Shown here in pieces: positions 14,518 to 24,939 of a stretch of 64,000 nucleotides of DNA. The notes under the pieces were generated by a model. It was not told where the DNA came from. It worked only from the letters and a program-made list of their open reading frames with translations, and did no database searches. Made by a program: the position numbers and the translations under genes. The DNA is taken from the NCBI GenBank assembly GCA_008508345.1, contig QNGE01002690.1, positions 42,072 to 106,071 on the forward strand, given 5' to 3'. This stretch comes from Paragonimus westermani (taxonomy: Eukaryota; Platyhelminthes; Trematoda; Plagiorchiida; Troglotrematidae). Within the stretch, counting starts at the first letter, position 1. Each line of letters opens with the position of its first letter.

Positions 14518-14600
14518 AAAAGATATGCACTACTGGCGAGCCTCACCACGGGTGAGACTCGATACTCGACAAACTTATAGGAATGCAAAAGCTATGAGAT
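14518..14600 (+). mobile_element. Fragment of the hammerhead SINE, ribozyme decayed
   Basis: The string GATATGCACTACTGGCGAG matches the SINE at 7.34 kb up to the start of the hammerhead. The core reads CTGGCGA instead of CTGACGA and the GAAA box is lost, so it should be inactive. The tRNA-like head is not visible. Confidence 0.65.
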
Positions 14601-16625
14601 TGTGAGTGCGCTTCAATTTATAGTAACTAAAATCACGTAGTACATAATAATACTGAGTACAAATACACGGTGTCAAGAAACAAAGTGGGTGTGACACAGA
14701 GAGCAGTGTATTGTTTATTGAAATTAATAAATGAGAACACGAAACTCCAAAACCGTATTTCCCAGCCTAGCCAGCTGTTAATGGGGAAATGTAGTGAATC
14801 AGTAGGAATTTATATTTCGGAACTAAGTGGTTCAGTGATTATGAGTGGGAAAGACGATCTGGTTGTTGGTAAAAACAGTGTAGTTATACTACTGTAAGAT
14901 CTAGGGTGAGTAAGTAAAAATTGTTCAATTGTCGACTGGTTAATTAGGATGAATAAATAAGCTTCGTTTATGCACTTCCGTCAAGGTGGATTCTCTCTAA
15001 ATTTTCCAAGAGCAACTGACAGCAAGAAAACGGAGTCTCGCTCATCATTGTAAACATTTTACACAAAATTCGTCTCACTTTACAGGCAACGCATTCAGGA
15101 AACAGCTTTTTTGTCCACTCGTTAAAATTCAGTTTTGCCTACGTTTCACCATTTTCAGAATTTTTCACACTCAGCAATCTGGATTACTTTTTCATTGTGC
15201 AAACTGAAAAATGTGTGACGTAACCTAACGGTATCAGCAGACCAGGTTTATTTTAGTGACTTGCATACTGTGACGTTATACTACTTCCTACCGTTTATTA
15301 GCGGTATACTTATCTATCAGTATGCTTAACCCTTGAACTTGACTAATAAATCAGCGCAAACGTTGGTATCCCAATGACCGCAACTTTACCGTATAGTGGA
15401 TAAGTGTTTGGTACACCATTTTGACACGTAGTCATAGGTCGTGGGTCAGCGACCCCGGTGTGCGTAACGCAGACGCAATACAACTAGATCGAGGTAACTG
15501 TCCACTGCTTTGCTGGTGATCACCAGGTAGTCTCGCATTTAGTTGGTACATCCTGATTTGACCTTGGTGGTCCTCACGACATCACGAACTGTATGTGCAC
15601 GTCTAAAATCTAATGCAGTCAGCCCATTGCTTGACTAGAAAAAATCACTCAATGCATAGGCGGAATGGAAACATGAAGCAATGTACCCTGTACATGCGTC
15701 ACTGTGGCTGAACATCCGCCCTCACGAAATCATTGACATTCTGCTCAGGTACAATTATCATTGGTGTACATGTCTGTCAATATCACTCACACAACTGATG
15801 TCAGAGCAGGACGATATGCACTCAAAGGCCCCTTAAGGGGAGCTTTCTTGTTCAAAACTTTTATTCCTCAAAGAACTTATGGAATATGGGAATAAGAATA
15901 AAGATCAATTCTACCGCTCACTTCAACAGTTTCACTGAAATCCACGTAAGTGCGAAGAGCGTCACTCGCGACTACACAGTTGCTGGTTTTCTAATAAAAC
16001 GCGGACCAATCTAGCTTTCCCCTGACCTCCTCTTTCTTCGCTGTAAACTACGCACTGTTGTTTCTCTTACACGCTGAACCTGTAGAATTTTGTTAAATGA
16101 GTGTGGAAGATAACGAAACAAACCATAGGGTTACCTTATATGTATATGTCGAACACAATCTATCCATCCCCTTTTAGGAACAGTTGCTAGTCAGCAACCA
16201 TATGGAGAAGCAGCTTGACGAAGCAAAATTGAAGAGCAGTTCATGTAAGCATTCTTACCACTGAATTATGAAAAGACTACTGTTACCACCTTTAAGCGCA
16301 TCCCATTTATTTTCGCTTGATAAAGTGAGCTCACCAGTAGTAACAAGCCGAACATGTTAAACAAATGTCTTACAGTTTATCCCAACTATCATACTGAAGC
16401 TTTTTTGACCAGACCTTTCGGAATGATGCGCTAGACAATGGTTTCAATCTAGTTAGGGTTCCACGTTGGTGCATACCCATTTTCGGAACTGGTTTTTTAT
16501 GTCCGTCCGAGTTCTTGTGAACTAACCATGTTGCATATTTTGCAATGACTTCACAAAAGGTGTGACTGAATTTTCACATCAAAATGCCTCCAGGCGACTG
16601 TGACTGAATGCTTTGACAAAAACTT
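14601..16625. other. Gene-free region, nothing recognised
   Basis: No gene or dispersed repeat seen. A perfect 12-bp palindrome (CCCCTTAAGGGG) sits near 15829-15840, with imperfectly paired flanks. I attach no function to it. Confidence 0.45.
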
Positions 16626-16835
16626 GCTCTGACCTAATGTAAGGTTAACGGCTCAATGGTCAACATGGTCGTCTATATAAAAGTAAACCTGGATTTAAAC
16701 CTGGATCATGGCAAACGTACGCATTACCGATAAATTCTAACAAGAGCGAGGTTTCAATTGTGTGCTTCTTTCCGAAAAGTGTTCTTTGAAAAATAAATGA
16801 AAATGTGGAAGCTACAAACAATTATTTGTGGTATT
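16626..16835 (+). mobile_element. Decayed hammerhead SINE copy with pol III-like head
   Basis: It starts with CTAATGTAAGGTTAACGGC, like the SINE heads at 7.26 kb and 58.1 kb, followed by CTCAATGGTCAACATGG (box A region) and a box B-like GGATTTAAACCTGG. The hammerhead block at about 16721-16764 keeps spacing only: CTGACGA is CCGATAA and GAAA is GAGG. An old inactive copy. Confidence 0.62.
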
Positions 16836-18640
16836 CAACTATTGTTAACCGAATTCCACGATCACATCAGCAACCAAAATATCGCCCAACACATCGATAC
16901 AGTCTTTACATGCAAACCTTCTATAAAGTATTTTATAACATCGTTTGCCACTTTGTAAATACTAAGATCGTACCTGTCATTCCAGTGGCGATGTCAGCAT
17001 TTCAAGTTTTTGGGCATTCGTGAAGTGGATAGATTTATTGTGATCCGAAAATTCAATGTTTGTTGTTCCATTATGCTTTCCGTACATTCTTCAAAACGAT
17101 ACTTACTGAGAACTTCAAGGTGACTTTCCTTTTTCCTTGTGTATTTAAGGTTGTGTACTGAACAGCTTTATGGGATATATCGAACAATATAAATATCTTT
17201 GCATAATTCGCTTCTGGTAAAGACAGTAACCCGAAAGATCCCATTTGACTTTCTTTCAAACATCTGTTCAATTATTCTATCCATGCCCATTTGTCACATA
17301 CTCCGTCTGTATTTAGCACTTGGCTGACGGGCTAAAACGCAATAATAAAACATCTACTAATTGTTGAACAGTTACCTTACATGCTCAGTTACTAAAGTGG
17401 ACAAGAAGCTCTTTAGAAACTGCATGGTTATGTTTTATTTGATGTATGTAGTTTAAACTCTGTTGACGCAGTGTCGAAGGGTACTTACGCCCGTGCACGT
17501 GGTGTTGTCCTTTTAGGTTCAGTAATCACATAACGGTCTACTAACTCTACCTTATGAATGCATGATTACATTATTTTTCCAGGGGTTAGACAGATTAAGA
17601 ATCGTGTCGAACGCTTTCGCTGCCTCTGGTATGCCTCAAACAAATAGTAAACATTTAAGAAGGGACTTGTCAGCGTACTGTCAATAGTTTTGCCTTCAAA
17701 AGATCTTAAACTTTCACGACTTCAGGCCAGAAAACAGGTCATGGCTCCAAAAACTCCAGGACATTGACTTGATTCAACGAGTTGAACATCGAGATTGACT
17801 TAGTAACTGTTAGAAAATTGTTGTTCATTAGCAACAGTACCACCTTTTTTAACCCAGGGTTCATGTAGATATCCTAGCAACCGCACGATACGCAGCGCAA
17901 AACAACGAATTTCGCCGTTAATACTGGAACATTCTCGATTCCTTCGTATGATTCATGACGACAACCGCCAGGATAACTTCTAGATGGGCAATGTGTTAAA
18001 AGCTGTTAAGAGTATTACACACTTGTTATTGAAGAAACACGCTCAGCCACAGACGATTTTGAGTAACGCCCAAATTTTCCGAAAGCCTTAAGAGGATACG
18101 CAATATCGTGTTAACTCAAAACGAGAAGTCCACGGTCTGGAATTAACAATAAACTGGGGTCAGAGCGATCTATGAATTTGAACATTGATATGTATATTGA
18201 TAAATGATCGTGGAGTTAGCTAATATAAATTGAACGCTAACAGCTGCTGAATGCAGGTTTCTCATACAACTCCGAGAATCTTACCTAAGATGTATGCTTG
18301 AAAAATATTTAGTTCATTTTGTCACTTACTTAACAGAAACGTCAACCAAGCCTAAACAGGACTGAGTGTGTACATACGAAGTAGTGAGCTTTAACCAGTT
18401 GGTAATCATCACACAATTTTAGAGGTTTCCGTTATAAGGTTGATTAAGGAGAGATCGATAAACGAACATACGACAGATTGTCCAATAAATGAGTGGATTG
18501 TATTGTTATTATTGTTAATGTATACACTGTTATACAGAACAGCAAATGAACTCTGAAGTATAGTGATAAAAATATAAGCAGAGCGAACTGAACACTGTCA
18601 ACAAACGGGCTCGGCATCTAACACCATCATCAGTTGTAAA
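16836..18640. other. Gene-free region, nothing recognised
   Basis: No gene or repeat family identified. Open frames are short and unrelated to anything I know. Confidence 0.45.
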
Positions 18641-18649
18641 CGCAAAACA

Positions 18650-19360
18650 TCATACGGATAAGCACTAACTAGACACGCCGGCAAGCTCAATAGGTGATAG
18701 GCAATCAAGACCACGGCAACCCGATAGGTTGCTTCAACCACTTTTTAACACAGCTTCACCTGAGAAGTCCGAGTAAGCATCGCTTCACAGAGAGCCCGTA
18801 CTTCTGGCTCCGACTGCACAGTTGGGTGTTTAATGAGTTTACCGGATCAATTTGGTGAACTGTTCACGTGAGGTGTTTGGCAATCGATGGTCTTGGATTT
18901 CGGACAATCAATCCACCAACTGGAGTCTATTGGAACATCAGTTGTTTCAGTTATTTGAGGATGTGTTCGGCGGAACGGTGTGATAGTTTTTGACCTGTTT
19001 TGCCTATGTAAACGTGAACTAGTACACAGCATGGAAGACGTAAAGGTTTGACAAACTACTTTCACGAATACGGAGAACTGGTTCGTCATACTAAAGAAAG
19101 GTAGCTTATCGTGCAGGAATAATGGAAACCGCAGCTGATCCAATGAATCATTCGCAAATGGAGAAGGTGATGGCTGAAGAACAGTGCCGACATGTTCCAA
19201 TGATCTGACGCTGGGTTCCGGCTTCAAATCGGTGGCACCAAGCCAGACTTGCCTTAACTGATCGGGCCAGCGTACTCAAAGGCCAATTTAAAAGACAAAG
19301 TTAATTGCTTGAAACACTGAATCCCCTTAGTCCAGTTCATCAATAAAAACAGAGGGCACA
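18650..19360 (-). mobile_element. Penelope-like element remnant, GIY-YIG part
   Basis: The minus strand carries a decayed GIY-YIG block (VYIGKTGQKL near 18990-19040) and a downstream part with AKHLT and HQIDPVN. The non-coding tail includes the hairpin GCAACC-loop-GGTTGC (18716-18732), which recurs in the PLE copies at 46.81 and 48.77 kb. Several stops and at least one small deletion break the frame. On the minus strand its upstream side touches the 3'-end block of another PLE copy (19361-19406), suggesting tandem units. A plus-strand PLE begins at about 19425, giving a head-to-head arrangement. Confidence 0.75.
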
Positions 19361-19406
19361 TAATGTGAGATGTTAACATTTCGTTTACTCTCTTTTCAAG
19401 ACATTA
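19361..19406 (-). ncRNA. Hammerhead-like block of a PLE 3' end, degenerate
   Basis: Read on the minus strand: TAATGT, a disturbed core with extra bases (CTTGAAAAGA), GAGTAAAC, GAAA, the palindrome TGTTAACA, TC, then TCACATTA. TAATGT can pair with ACATTA, so the outer helix persists with a sequence different from other copies, although the core is longer than the CTGANGA consensus. Catalysis is unlikely here. Confidence 0.45.
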
Positions 19407-19424
19407 AACTCAATAGACGGGAAG

Positions 19425-20262
19425 ATGGCTCAGTACAACGTTCATTGCACCACAAGGTCAGTAGTTACAGTTTACTTCCTTTGTGCAATGGAAGTCTGGC
19501 GTAAACTGTTTCATAGAGCTCGAGAGATCTATACCGATGATTGCCTGCAAGGAGAGGAGAAATTGAGGAAGGTATTGCTGGTAAACGAATATCCCGAGAA
19601 GTTCAACGATATTCACAGCCAGAGAAGACCGATCAAGACAGCCGTGAGTATGGTTCCTAAGAAGCAGGTCTTTTTGAATCTACCTTTCAAAGATGACCAT
19701 ATTAGAACTGTCGTAAGTCAACAATTGCAGTCAGCTCAGCTTATTCACAATCGTGACTTGCCGAAATGTTATTTTTCACCTGTAATTTGGTCAGTTCACT
19801 AGCAGCTGCGGTGGGTCCATATCGGCAGAACAGATCGGTGTCTGCGACAAAGAATGGCTGAACCTATGCCTAAGTGTTTGGTGCAAGCCGTGACGCAACA
19901 GGCAATGACAACTGAATGAATAGGACTAAACTCAACTTCATCCATTGCAAAGTACAGAATGGAAATAGGTTACGTCGTTGACACGGCCAACCGGTTCCAA
20001 GTATTGTTGCGTAGTCGGAACCCGAAGTTGCTTACATTCTCCAAAGCAATATTAGTCGATACTCGCCGTCTGGCCTGGCGTGCACATAAACTGTTGACCC
20101 ACGCAGTTTGTCTGCTGTTAGTCTGATGGCAGTCCTTTTTTCATGTGAACCAGTCGCTGACTGTTTCTATTGCTGTTGCTATCCGCATGTCCTATATATT
20201 CTAATGTTTTACGTTCGTGGCTGAAGAAATTGAAAGAAATGTTAACATCTCGCGATGTCTTC
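19425..20262 (+). mobile_element. Penelope-like element, 3' half with hammerhead-like end
   Basis: A 125-codon frame at 19425-19802 carries the PLE post-RT region: LFHRAREIYTDDCL, NEYPEKFNDI and KKQVFLNLPFKDD. After the stop at 19802 the similarity continues in broken frames with IGRTDRCLRQRM (GIY-YIG, about 19827-19862) and a C-terminal block around 19960-20090. The element ends at the conserved 3' block 20215-20262. The RT catalytic part is missing (5' truncation) and the GIY-YIG start is damaged, so it cannot move on its own. Confidence 0.85.
20215..20255 (+). ncRNA. Hammerhead-like motif at PLE 3' end
   Basis: Order: TCGTGG, CTGAAGA (fits CUGANGA), an 8-base spacer, GAAA, the palindrome TGTTAACA, TC, then TCGCGA. 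TCGTGG pairs with TCGCGA over six positions when G-U pairs are allowed. The spacer AATTGAAA forms no helix II here, so activity is doubtful. PLEs of many animals are known to carry hammerheads; this block sits where one is expected. Confidence 0.5.
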
Positions 20263-21685
20263 TATCATTATTGAATAAATTAAATTACGTTTTTTTTCAG
20301 GGTAACTGAACAGGCAGTAAATATACTCTTGAAATCCATATAGATTTGATTCTTGCCCCTTGAGAGAACGTACGAATAGGATTCACGGGCTGCTTTATCC
20401 AATTTAACCAACTGCTGTGCTGTCAACGCGTAGACTTACTGGTTTGGCCAGTAAACTGGACCCATTTCAAACCACATAAATTGTCTCATTTAGGGGTCTC
20501 GAGAGTTCACTTCCACAATGGAATTAATAAATGCAAAATATTCCACAACTGGTACAAGTAATTCTGCCTGAGCAATGCTACAATTACAAACGCGAACGAA
20601 AACCCAGTGTTTGATTCTTGTCAGTCAGAGTGCCGACCATGATGAAATGATGTTCAACCGGATGAACTAACCGTAGTCAGGATAGGTCACGTTATCGATC
20701 CGTAATGCGAAGTAAACAATATCAAGTTTAGTCGCATGGGTTGGGTTAACATGCAGCCGGTATACTTGAATGAAAACCGCCTCCCTCATGCCAGATTTGA
20801 CACGACTAACTGATAACAATTTGCCATCATTTATCGCTTGTCCAGCCGTGTATATGGGTCGTAAATGCTTGACAGAATCAGTAAACATCACACTGTCTGG
20901 TTTAGCAATGATTAGCGGGAAAGATGCTGTTCAAATCGAATGCCTTAATACACGAAAAGGATGACAGTATCTTTAAAGTTGTGTATGGGCGATTGCGCAA
21001 CCCTCAGACGCTCACACGGGTATTGAACCCAACCTAGAGGACAAGAATTTGTTCGCATGAGTGAGTAAATGTTGGTGATTACTTTGCCCGCAGTACCCCA
21101 CTGTTTGGTTTTCGAACTCATCCACGTGATTGTTTTCTGTCACAATGAAACTGTTGACCAGCTGCGAAAGCAGACACTTTACGGTATTTTTCAGAGCAGT
21201 TTTATACAAAGGTAGAAATTTAAAATTAGCTCACACAGTTTGAAGAATGCAGGTACCAAATGATACATGCTGTAAGTTATCGCTAAAACTGGGTACACTT
21301 TCGACAGTGCCACCGGAAAGTACTGTGTGAGTCAGTGTTATATATCTGCAACGAACACGCTGCGTTGCTCACCGAAAACCATTCTACTGTTAGTCATTCT
21401 CAGTTGTCCATATCGTTCGTCGTTTATAGTTTGCCTAGTCAAGTATCCGTACTGCTGCACTCTAATTTTACATACACACGTGACTAAACATGGTTACAAA
21501 AAATTGGCTATCTTACTAAACTATATGTTCCCGATGGAAAACTAAGAAAGCAAGTTGAAACAGTCCCACCCAAGCAAAAGCAATGAAAATGCAGAAATCT
21601 TTGTATTCGCTCATGTTTCCGAGTGGCAGGGTATTAGTAATGAATTAAACAAAAAAGCTATTTAAGAACAGTATTGTAAAATGCA
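20263..21685. other. Gene-free region, nothing recognised
   Basis: No repeat family or coding similarity seen. Short overlapping frames on both strands only. Confidence 0.45.
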
Positions 21686-22995
21686 GTCATCATCATCATC
21701 ATAGACAAAAATACATCAGTGGTTCACACACACCATGAAGAAAAAGCAAACCCCATAGAGGAAGAGAGAAGGAAAAAAGAAGGGGACGGGAAGGGACTTA
21801 ACTACTGAAAATGACTACGTCCATTTTCAAACATTCAACATCAAAGTGCCTACACCTTGCAAACAAACAACCGAGCTGCAAGTGAGAGTAAGGCGTCATC
21901 AGCGAGACAGCTTCCTTAAGGCTTTCAATTCCCCGCGTCATCAACTGCACTCACTTCACAGACAACTCTGCCAAAACAATCACAACACTCACGCCACTGA
22001 ACTCGATTAGCCGCCATTTCACCTAGAGTCTCCAGCCACCGACTCTGTGAGTCGCGAGGCCCCCAGCCCGGCCAACCCCTTGGTGAAAGACTTCCTTTCG
22101 CCACACGCCAGGTCATTTTCTGTCCATCTCGTACCTTACACCAGTCGGTCGCAGTGTCAGCGAACAGTGCTCGGTGTGCAAGACGACCAGCTGGCATCCC
22201 TAATACGTGACCTAACCATCTAAGCCTGTACAAACGCAGAGATTGGCAATCATTTCCAAACACCCGCGTTCTAAACTCTTCGTTACTTACACGCTGGTGT
22301 CACCCGATACGAGCGATTGAACGCAGACATCGGTGGTCAAATACTTGAAGACGGTTCACGTCTTCTACCCGGAGCGGACAGGTCTCGCTGCCGTAAAGTA
22401 ATACGGCCCTCACCGTTGTCTTATATACACGACCTTTAAGCTTCAGAGAAATACACCTCTGTCGCCAGAGATGCCTCAAGTTAGCGAATACCGCCCTAGC
22501 CTTAGAGATACGCGCTTCCATTTCATTCCCTAAACCTCCATCGCCGCCGCCGATGATGCAGCTTCCCAGGTATACAAACCGGTCAACAACCTCTATGACT
22601 ACCTTATCTAACATCAAATCTACGTGATGACAGCAATCCTGCAGAAGCACTTTGCATTTTGAAGCTGCAAAGCGCATTCCAAAGTATGTAGCAGAACGCG
22701 AAATTGCGTCTAGCATCGCTAGTGCTGTTTGAAATTTGTCGAGCAGCAACACCTTGTCGTCAGCCTAATCAATAACAGTCAGTTTTTCACCAGGTAGGAG
22801 GTCCACGCCGGCATCTTGTGAATGCCGGAGACAATCCTCCATTATTTCGTCTATGACGAAATTAAACAAAAATGGTGACAGCGGACAGGCTTGACGTACG
22901 CCACTTATGGTTCTGAAACTGTCAGACAAAATGAATTCGAAGCTAGCACGTGTAAATGGATTGAATTTGAAGCGTTCAATAGAGTGTGCCGTCAT
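21686..22995 (-). mobile_element. LINE retrotransposon, 5'-truncated, two nonsense mutations
   Basis: The minus strand encodes the C-terminal half of a non-LTR reverse transcriptase: GVRQACPLSPFLFNF (about 22890), the ADD of the catalytic motif (22756-22764), FRYLGS-type VYLGSCIIG, LKGRVYKTTVRAVLLYGSET, and a final LRWLGHVLGMP domain with HRALFAD. One frame runs through the whole region, broken only by TAG at the tyrosine of YADD (22765-22767) and TGA at a conserved tryptophan after SIARIG (about 22300). It starts abruptly near 22995, the usual LINE 5' truncation, and ends in a short ATG-type repeat at 21687-21702. Similar to the LINE at 29.5-30.16 kb. I do not assign a clade firmly; RTE-like is a guess. 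Confidence 0.92.
21687..21702. repeat. Short (TCA)n tract ending the LINE
   Basis: Five TCA units on the plus strand, which read (TGA)n on the element's strand. They mark the LINE 3' end, as simple repeats do in several non-LTR families. Confidence 0.8.
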
Positions 22996-23326
22996 ATTGT
23001 AATGCTAATTTGGTTTTAGTTCGTGTGAATCGTGTGGATGGACTACTGGGCCCTCGAGTCACGCTTGTTTGACCTGTTTTCTTTCACAGGATTATTGCTG
23101 GAACCTCTTACATCAGAATAACGCTGTACCCAGTGTCTCCGCCTTGCTCAAAGTTGGTCCACAAGTGTTGCAAACAATTAGAAAAGGCAGCCGGCTTTTA
23201 CATTACAGTATCGCTAGTATAACCGGTTTTTAAAACATCAATTTTATGCTGATGGAAAGATTGCCTAATCTAACAATGATCTTCTTTCGAAACAATTGGT
23301 TTCGTTCTTAAATTTGAACATAGCCG

Positions 23327-23790
23327 TAAGAAGACGGACACTGGTAAATGCTAGCATTTCGTATTGCCTTTTCAGTACCAAATATCAATAACCAGGAACA
23401 GAACTTGTATCAACCAAGGAGTCAGCTTGGGTTGTGGGGTACTGCTCATAGATAGAATCGGTCTGAGTGGCATTCCTGGCTTGTGTTTTTGGGTAAGCCA
23501 TACATTTGCGGTGTCATTCGATTTAGCAGTAGTAAATCAAGGTGTCAAATTCGGCACTCTATGTCAGTCACCTCAACTTTGTCCATACTTTAGAATTCAA
23601 TTTCGTCGTTCAGTGTGGACAACATTTTCCGAGTGAACTCCTCTCTATCCATAACTACGGCACCGGAAGATTTATCTGGCTTCAGCACGAAAACGTTTTT
23701 AGTTCTCAGGTCTTTTAGAAATTCAAAATGACGAGTTGTGAGAGCACATTTCTCTTGATAATGTCATAAGGAACTCATGGGCAATGTCAC
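23327..23790 (-). mobile_element. Penelope-like element with internal deletion
   Basis: Minus-strand frames read the N-terminal PLE RT region: FLKDLRTKNVFVLKPDK, VVMDREEFTRKM (about 23640-23730), then KHKPGMPLRPILSM (about 23470). Directly afterwards comes the family's 3' block with the hammerhead-like motif (23341-23381). The RT palm, thumb and GIY-YIG regions that should lie between are absent, so this copy has lost well over 1 kb internally. Some stops interrupt what remains. A plus-strand LINE begins immediately to its right. Confidence 0.82.
23341..23381 (-). ncRNA. Hammerhead-like motif at PLE 3' end
   Basis: On the minus strand: TTGGTA, CTGAAAA, GGCAATAC, GAAA, the palindrome TGCTAGCA, TT, TACCAG. 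TTGGTA pairs with TACCAG over all six positions (one G-U), using bases different from those in the copies at 20.2 and 48.86 kb. The core has one change (CTGAAAA for CTGANGA), so this copy is probably inactive. Confidence 0.5.
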
Positions 23791-23799
23791 TCAGCTCTG

Positions 23800-24870
23800 T
23801 CTTAAAACAATTATGATTGTCCAATCTAGTAGTATGAATGTCATGGACGGCATTCTGAGGGATGCGCTTCGTGAATCTAGTGGGCTTGGTGTTGAGCTTC
23901 TTTCTGGCGCTAGATTGACCGATCTGGAGTACGCGGACGACATTGTCTTACTTAGCCTCTCTGCCGAACACATGCAGACCATGTTGAACAAGGTGAGTGA
24001 CCGGACTGGTTTGTATGGAATGCACTTAGCACCTTCAAAGTGCTGTTTCAAGACTGGGGCATTTCCCTCCCTACTTTCATTATTGCAAATAATCCGCGGA
24101 TAGTTTCACATACGTAGAGAACACTATCTCGTCAGCCTGTAATACTGCTGATGAGATATCAGCGAGGATAGCACAGGCACGAGTTGCCTTTGCCAAACTG
24201 CGTCATTTTTGGCGTCGAAAAGACGTTCGGTTGTCGCTGAAAGGAAGGGTATATAAGGCCTCTGTGCGTTCCATTTTGCTGTATGGTTCGGAAACGTGGC
24301 CGGTTCACAAGAAAGATATCAACAAGCTTGCTGTAGTTGACCATCGTTGCTCCGCCAATTGGCTCACATTAGGTGGACTGATCGCGTGAGCAATGTGGCA
24401 GTTCGCCGGCGGGTATTCCTGAACGCTCGGGATGCGCGATCAATTGGTCAACTAATTACGTTGTATAGTTTAAGATGGTTAGGTCACGTGCTCCGCATGC
24501 CAGCTGAGCGTTTACCGTACCGGTCATTATATACCGAGGCCACCAACAGTCGGGTAAAACTGCGTGGTGGCCAAGCAACAACGTGAAGTGGGCAGGTATC
24601 ACCGGTCTGGATGGGGTCCCCCTGATCACTCAAACCTCTGGTTAGATACGCTATCCGAGATGGCGGTGTGTCGCAGTCAATGGCGTACCTGTGTCCATAC
24701 TATTTCTAGTTCTTCCGCTTAGTCTTCATTTAGTATTTGTCGACCTTCTTAGTAACGTTTTCTTCTAGGATATGGCACGTCACTGTTGAGGTGGGCGGCG
24801 GCCCTAGCCACAGTACCTTTTGGTCAGGCTCATTGCTGCTATGATGATGTTAATGGTGGTGATGAGTATG
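23800..24870 (+). mobile_element. LINE retrotransposon fragment, YADD intact
   Basis: The plus strand reads NVMDGILRDAL, LTDLEYADDIVLLSLSAEH with an intact YADD (about 23935), and GLYGMHLAPSKC. After a frame change come LSLKGRVYKASVRSILLYGS (about 24230-24290), HIRWTDRVSN (24362) and LRWLGHVLRMPAERL (24473). A TGA at about 24584 interrupts the end. The 3' end has ATG-rich sequence near 24840-24870. It is 5' truncated just before the catalytic motif, so no active enzyme can be made. A different subfamily from the copy at 21.7-23.0 kb; closest in this window to the fragment at 62.6-63.6 kb. Confidence 0.9.
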
Positions 24871-24939
24871 CAAATCCGATAAATTCTCGAATTTGGCCTA
24901 TACTGATATGCGGTCTAGCTTTTTGAATGAAATTTGTAA

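Noticed and set aside
18847..19227. 126-codon minus-strand ORF as a protein
   Set aside because: It is an out-of-frame reading across a decayed PLE; the PLE similarity (VYIGKTGQKL) is in another frame.
23791..24051. Minus-strand ORF of 86 codons
   Set aside because: Antisense shadow of the LINE reverse transcriptase containing YADDIVLL on the plus strand.
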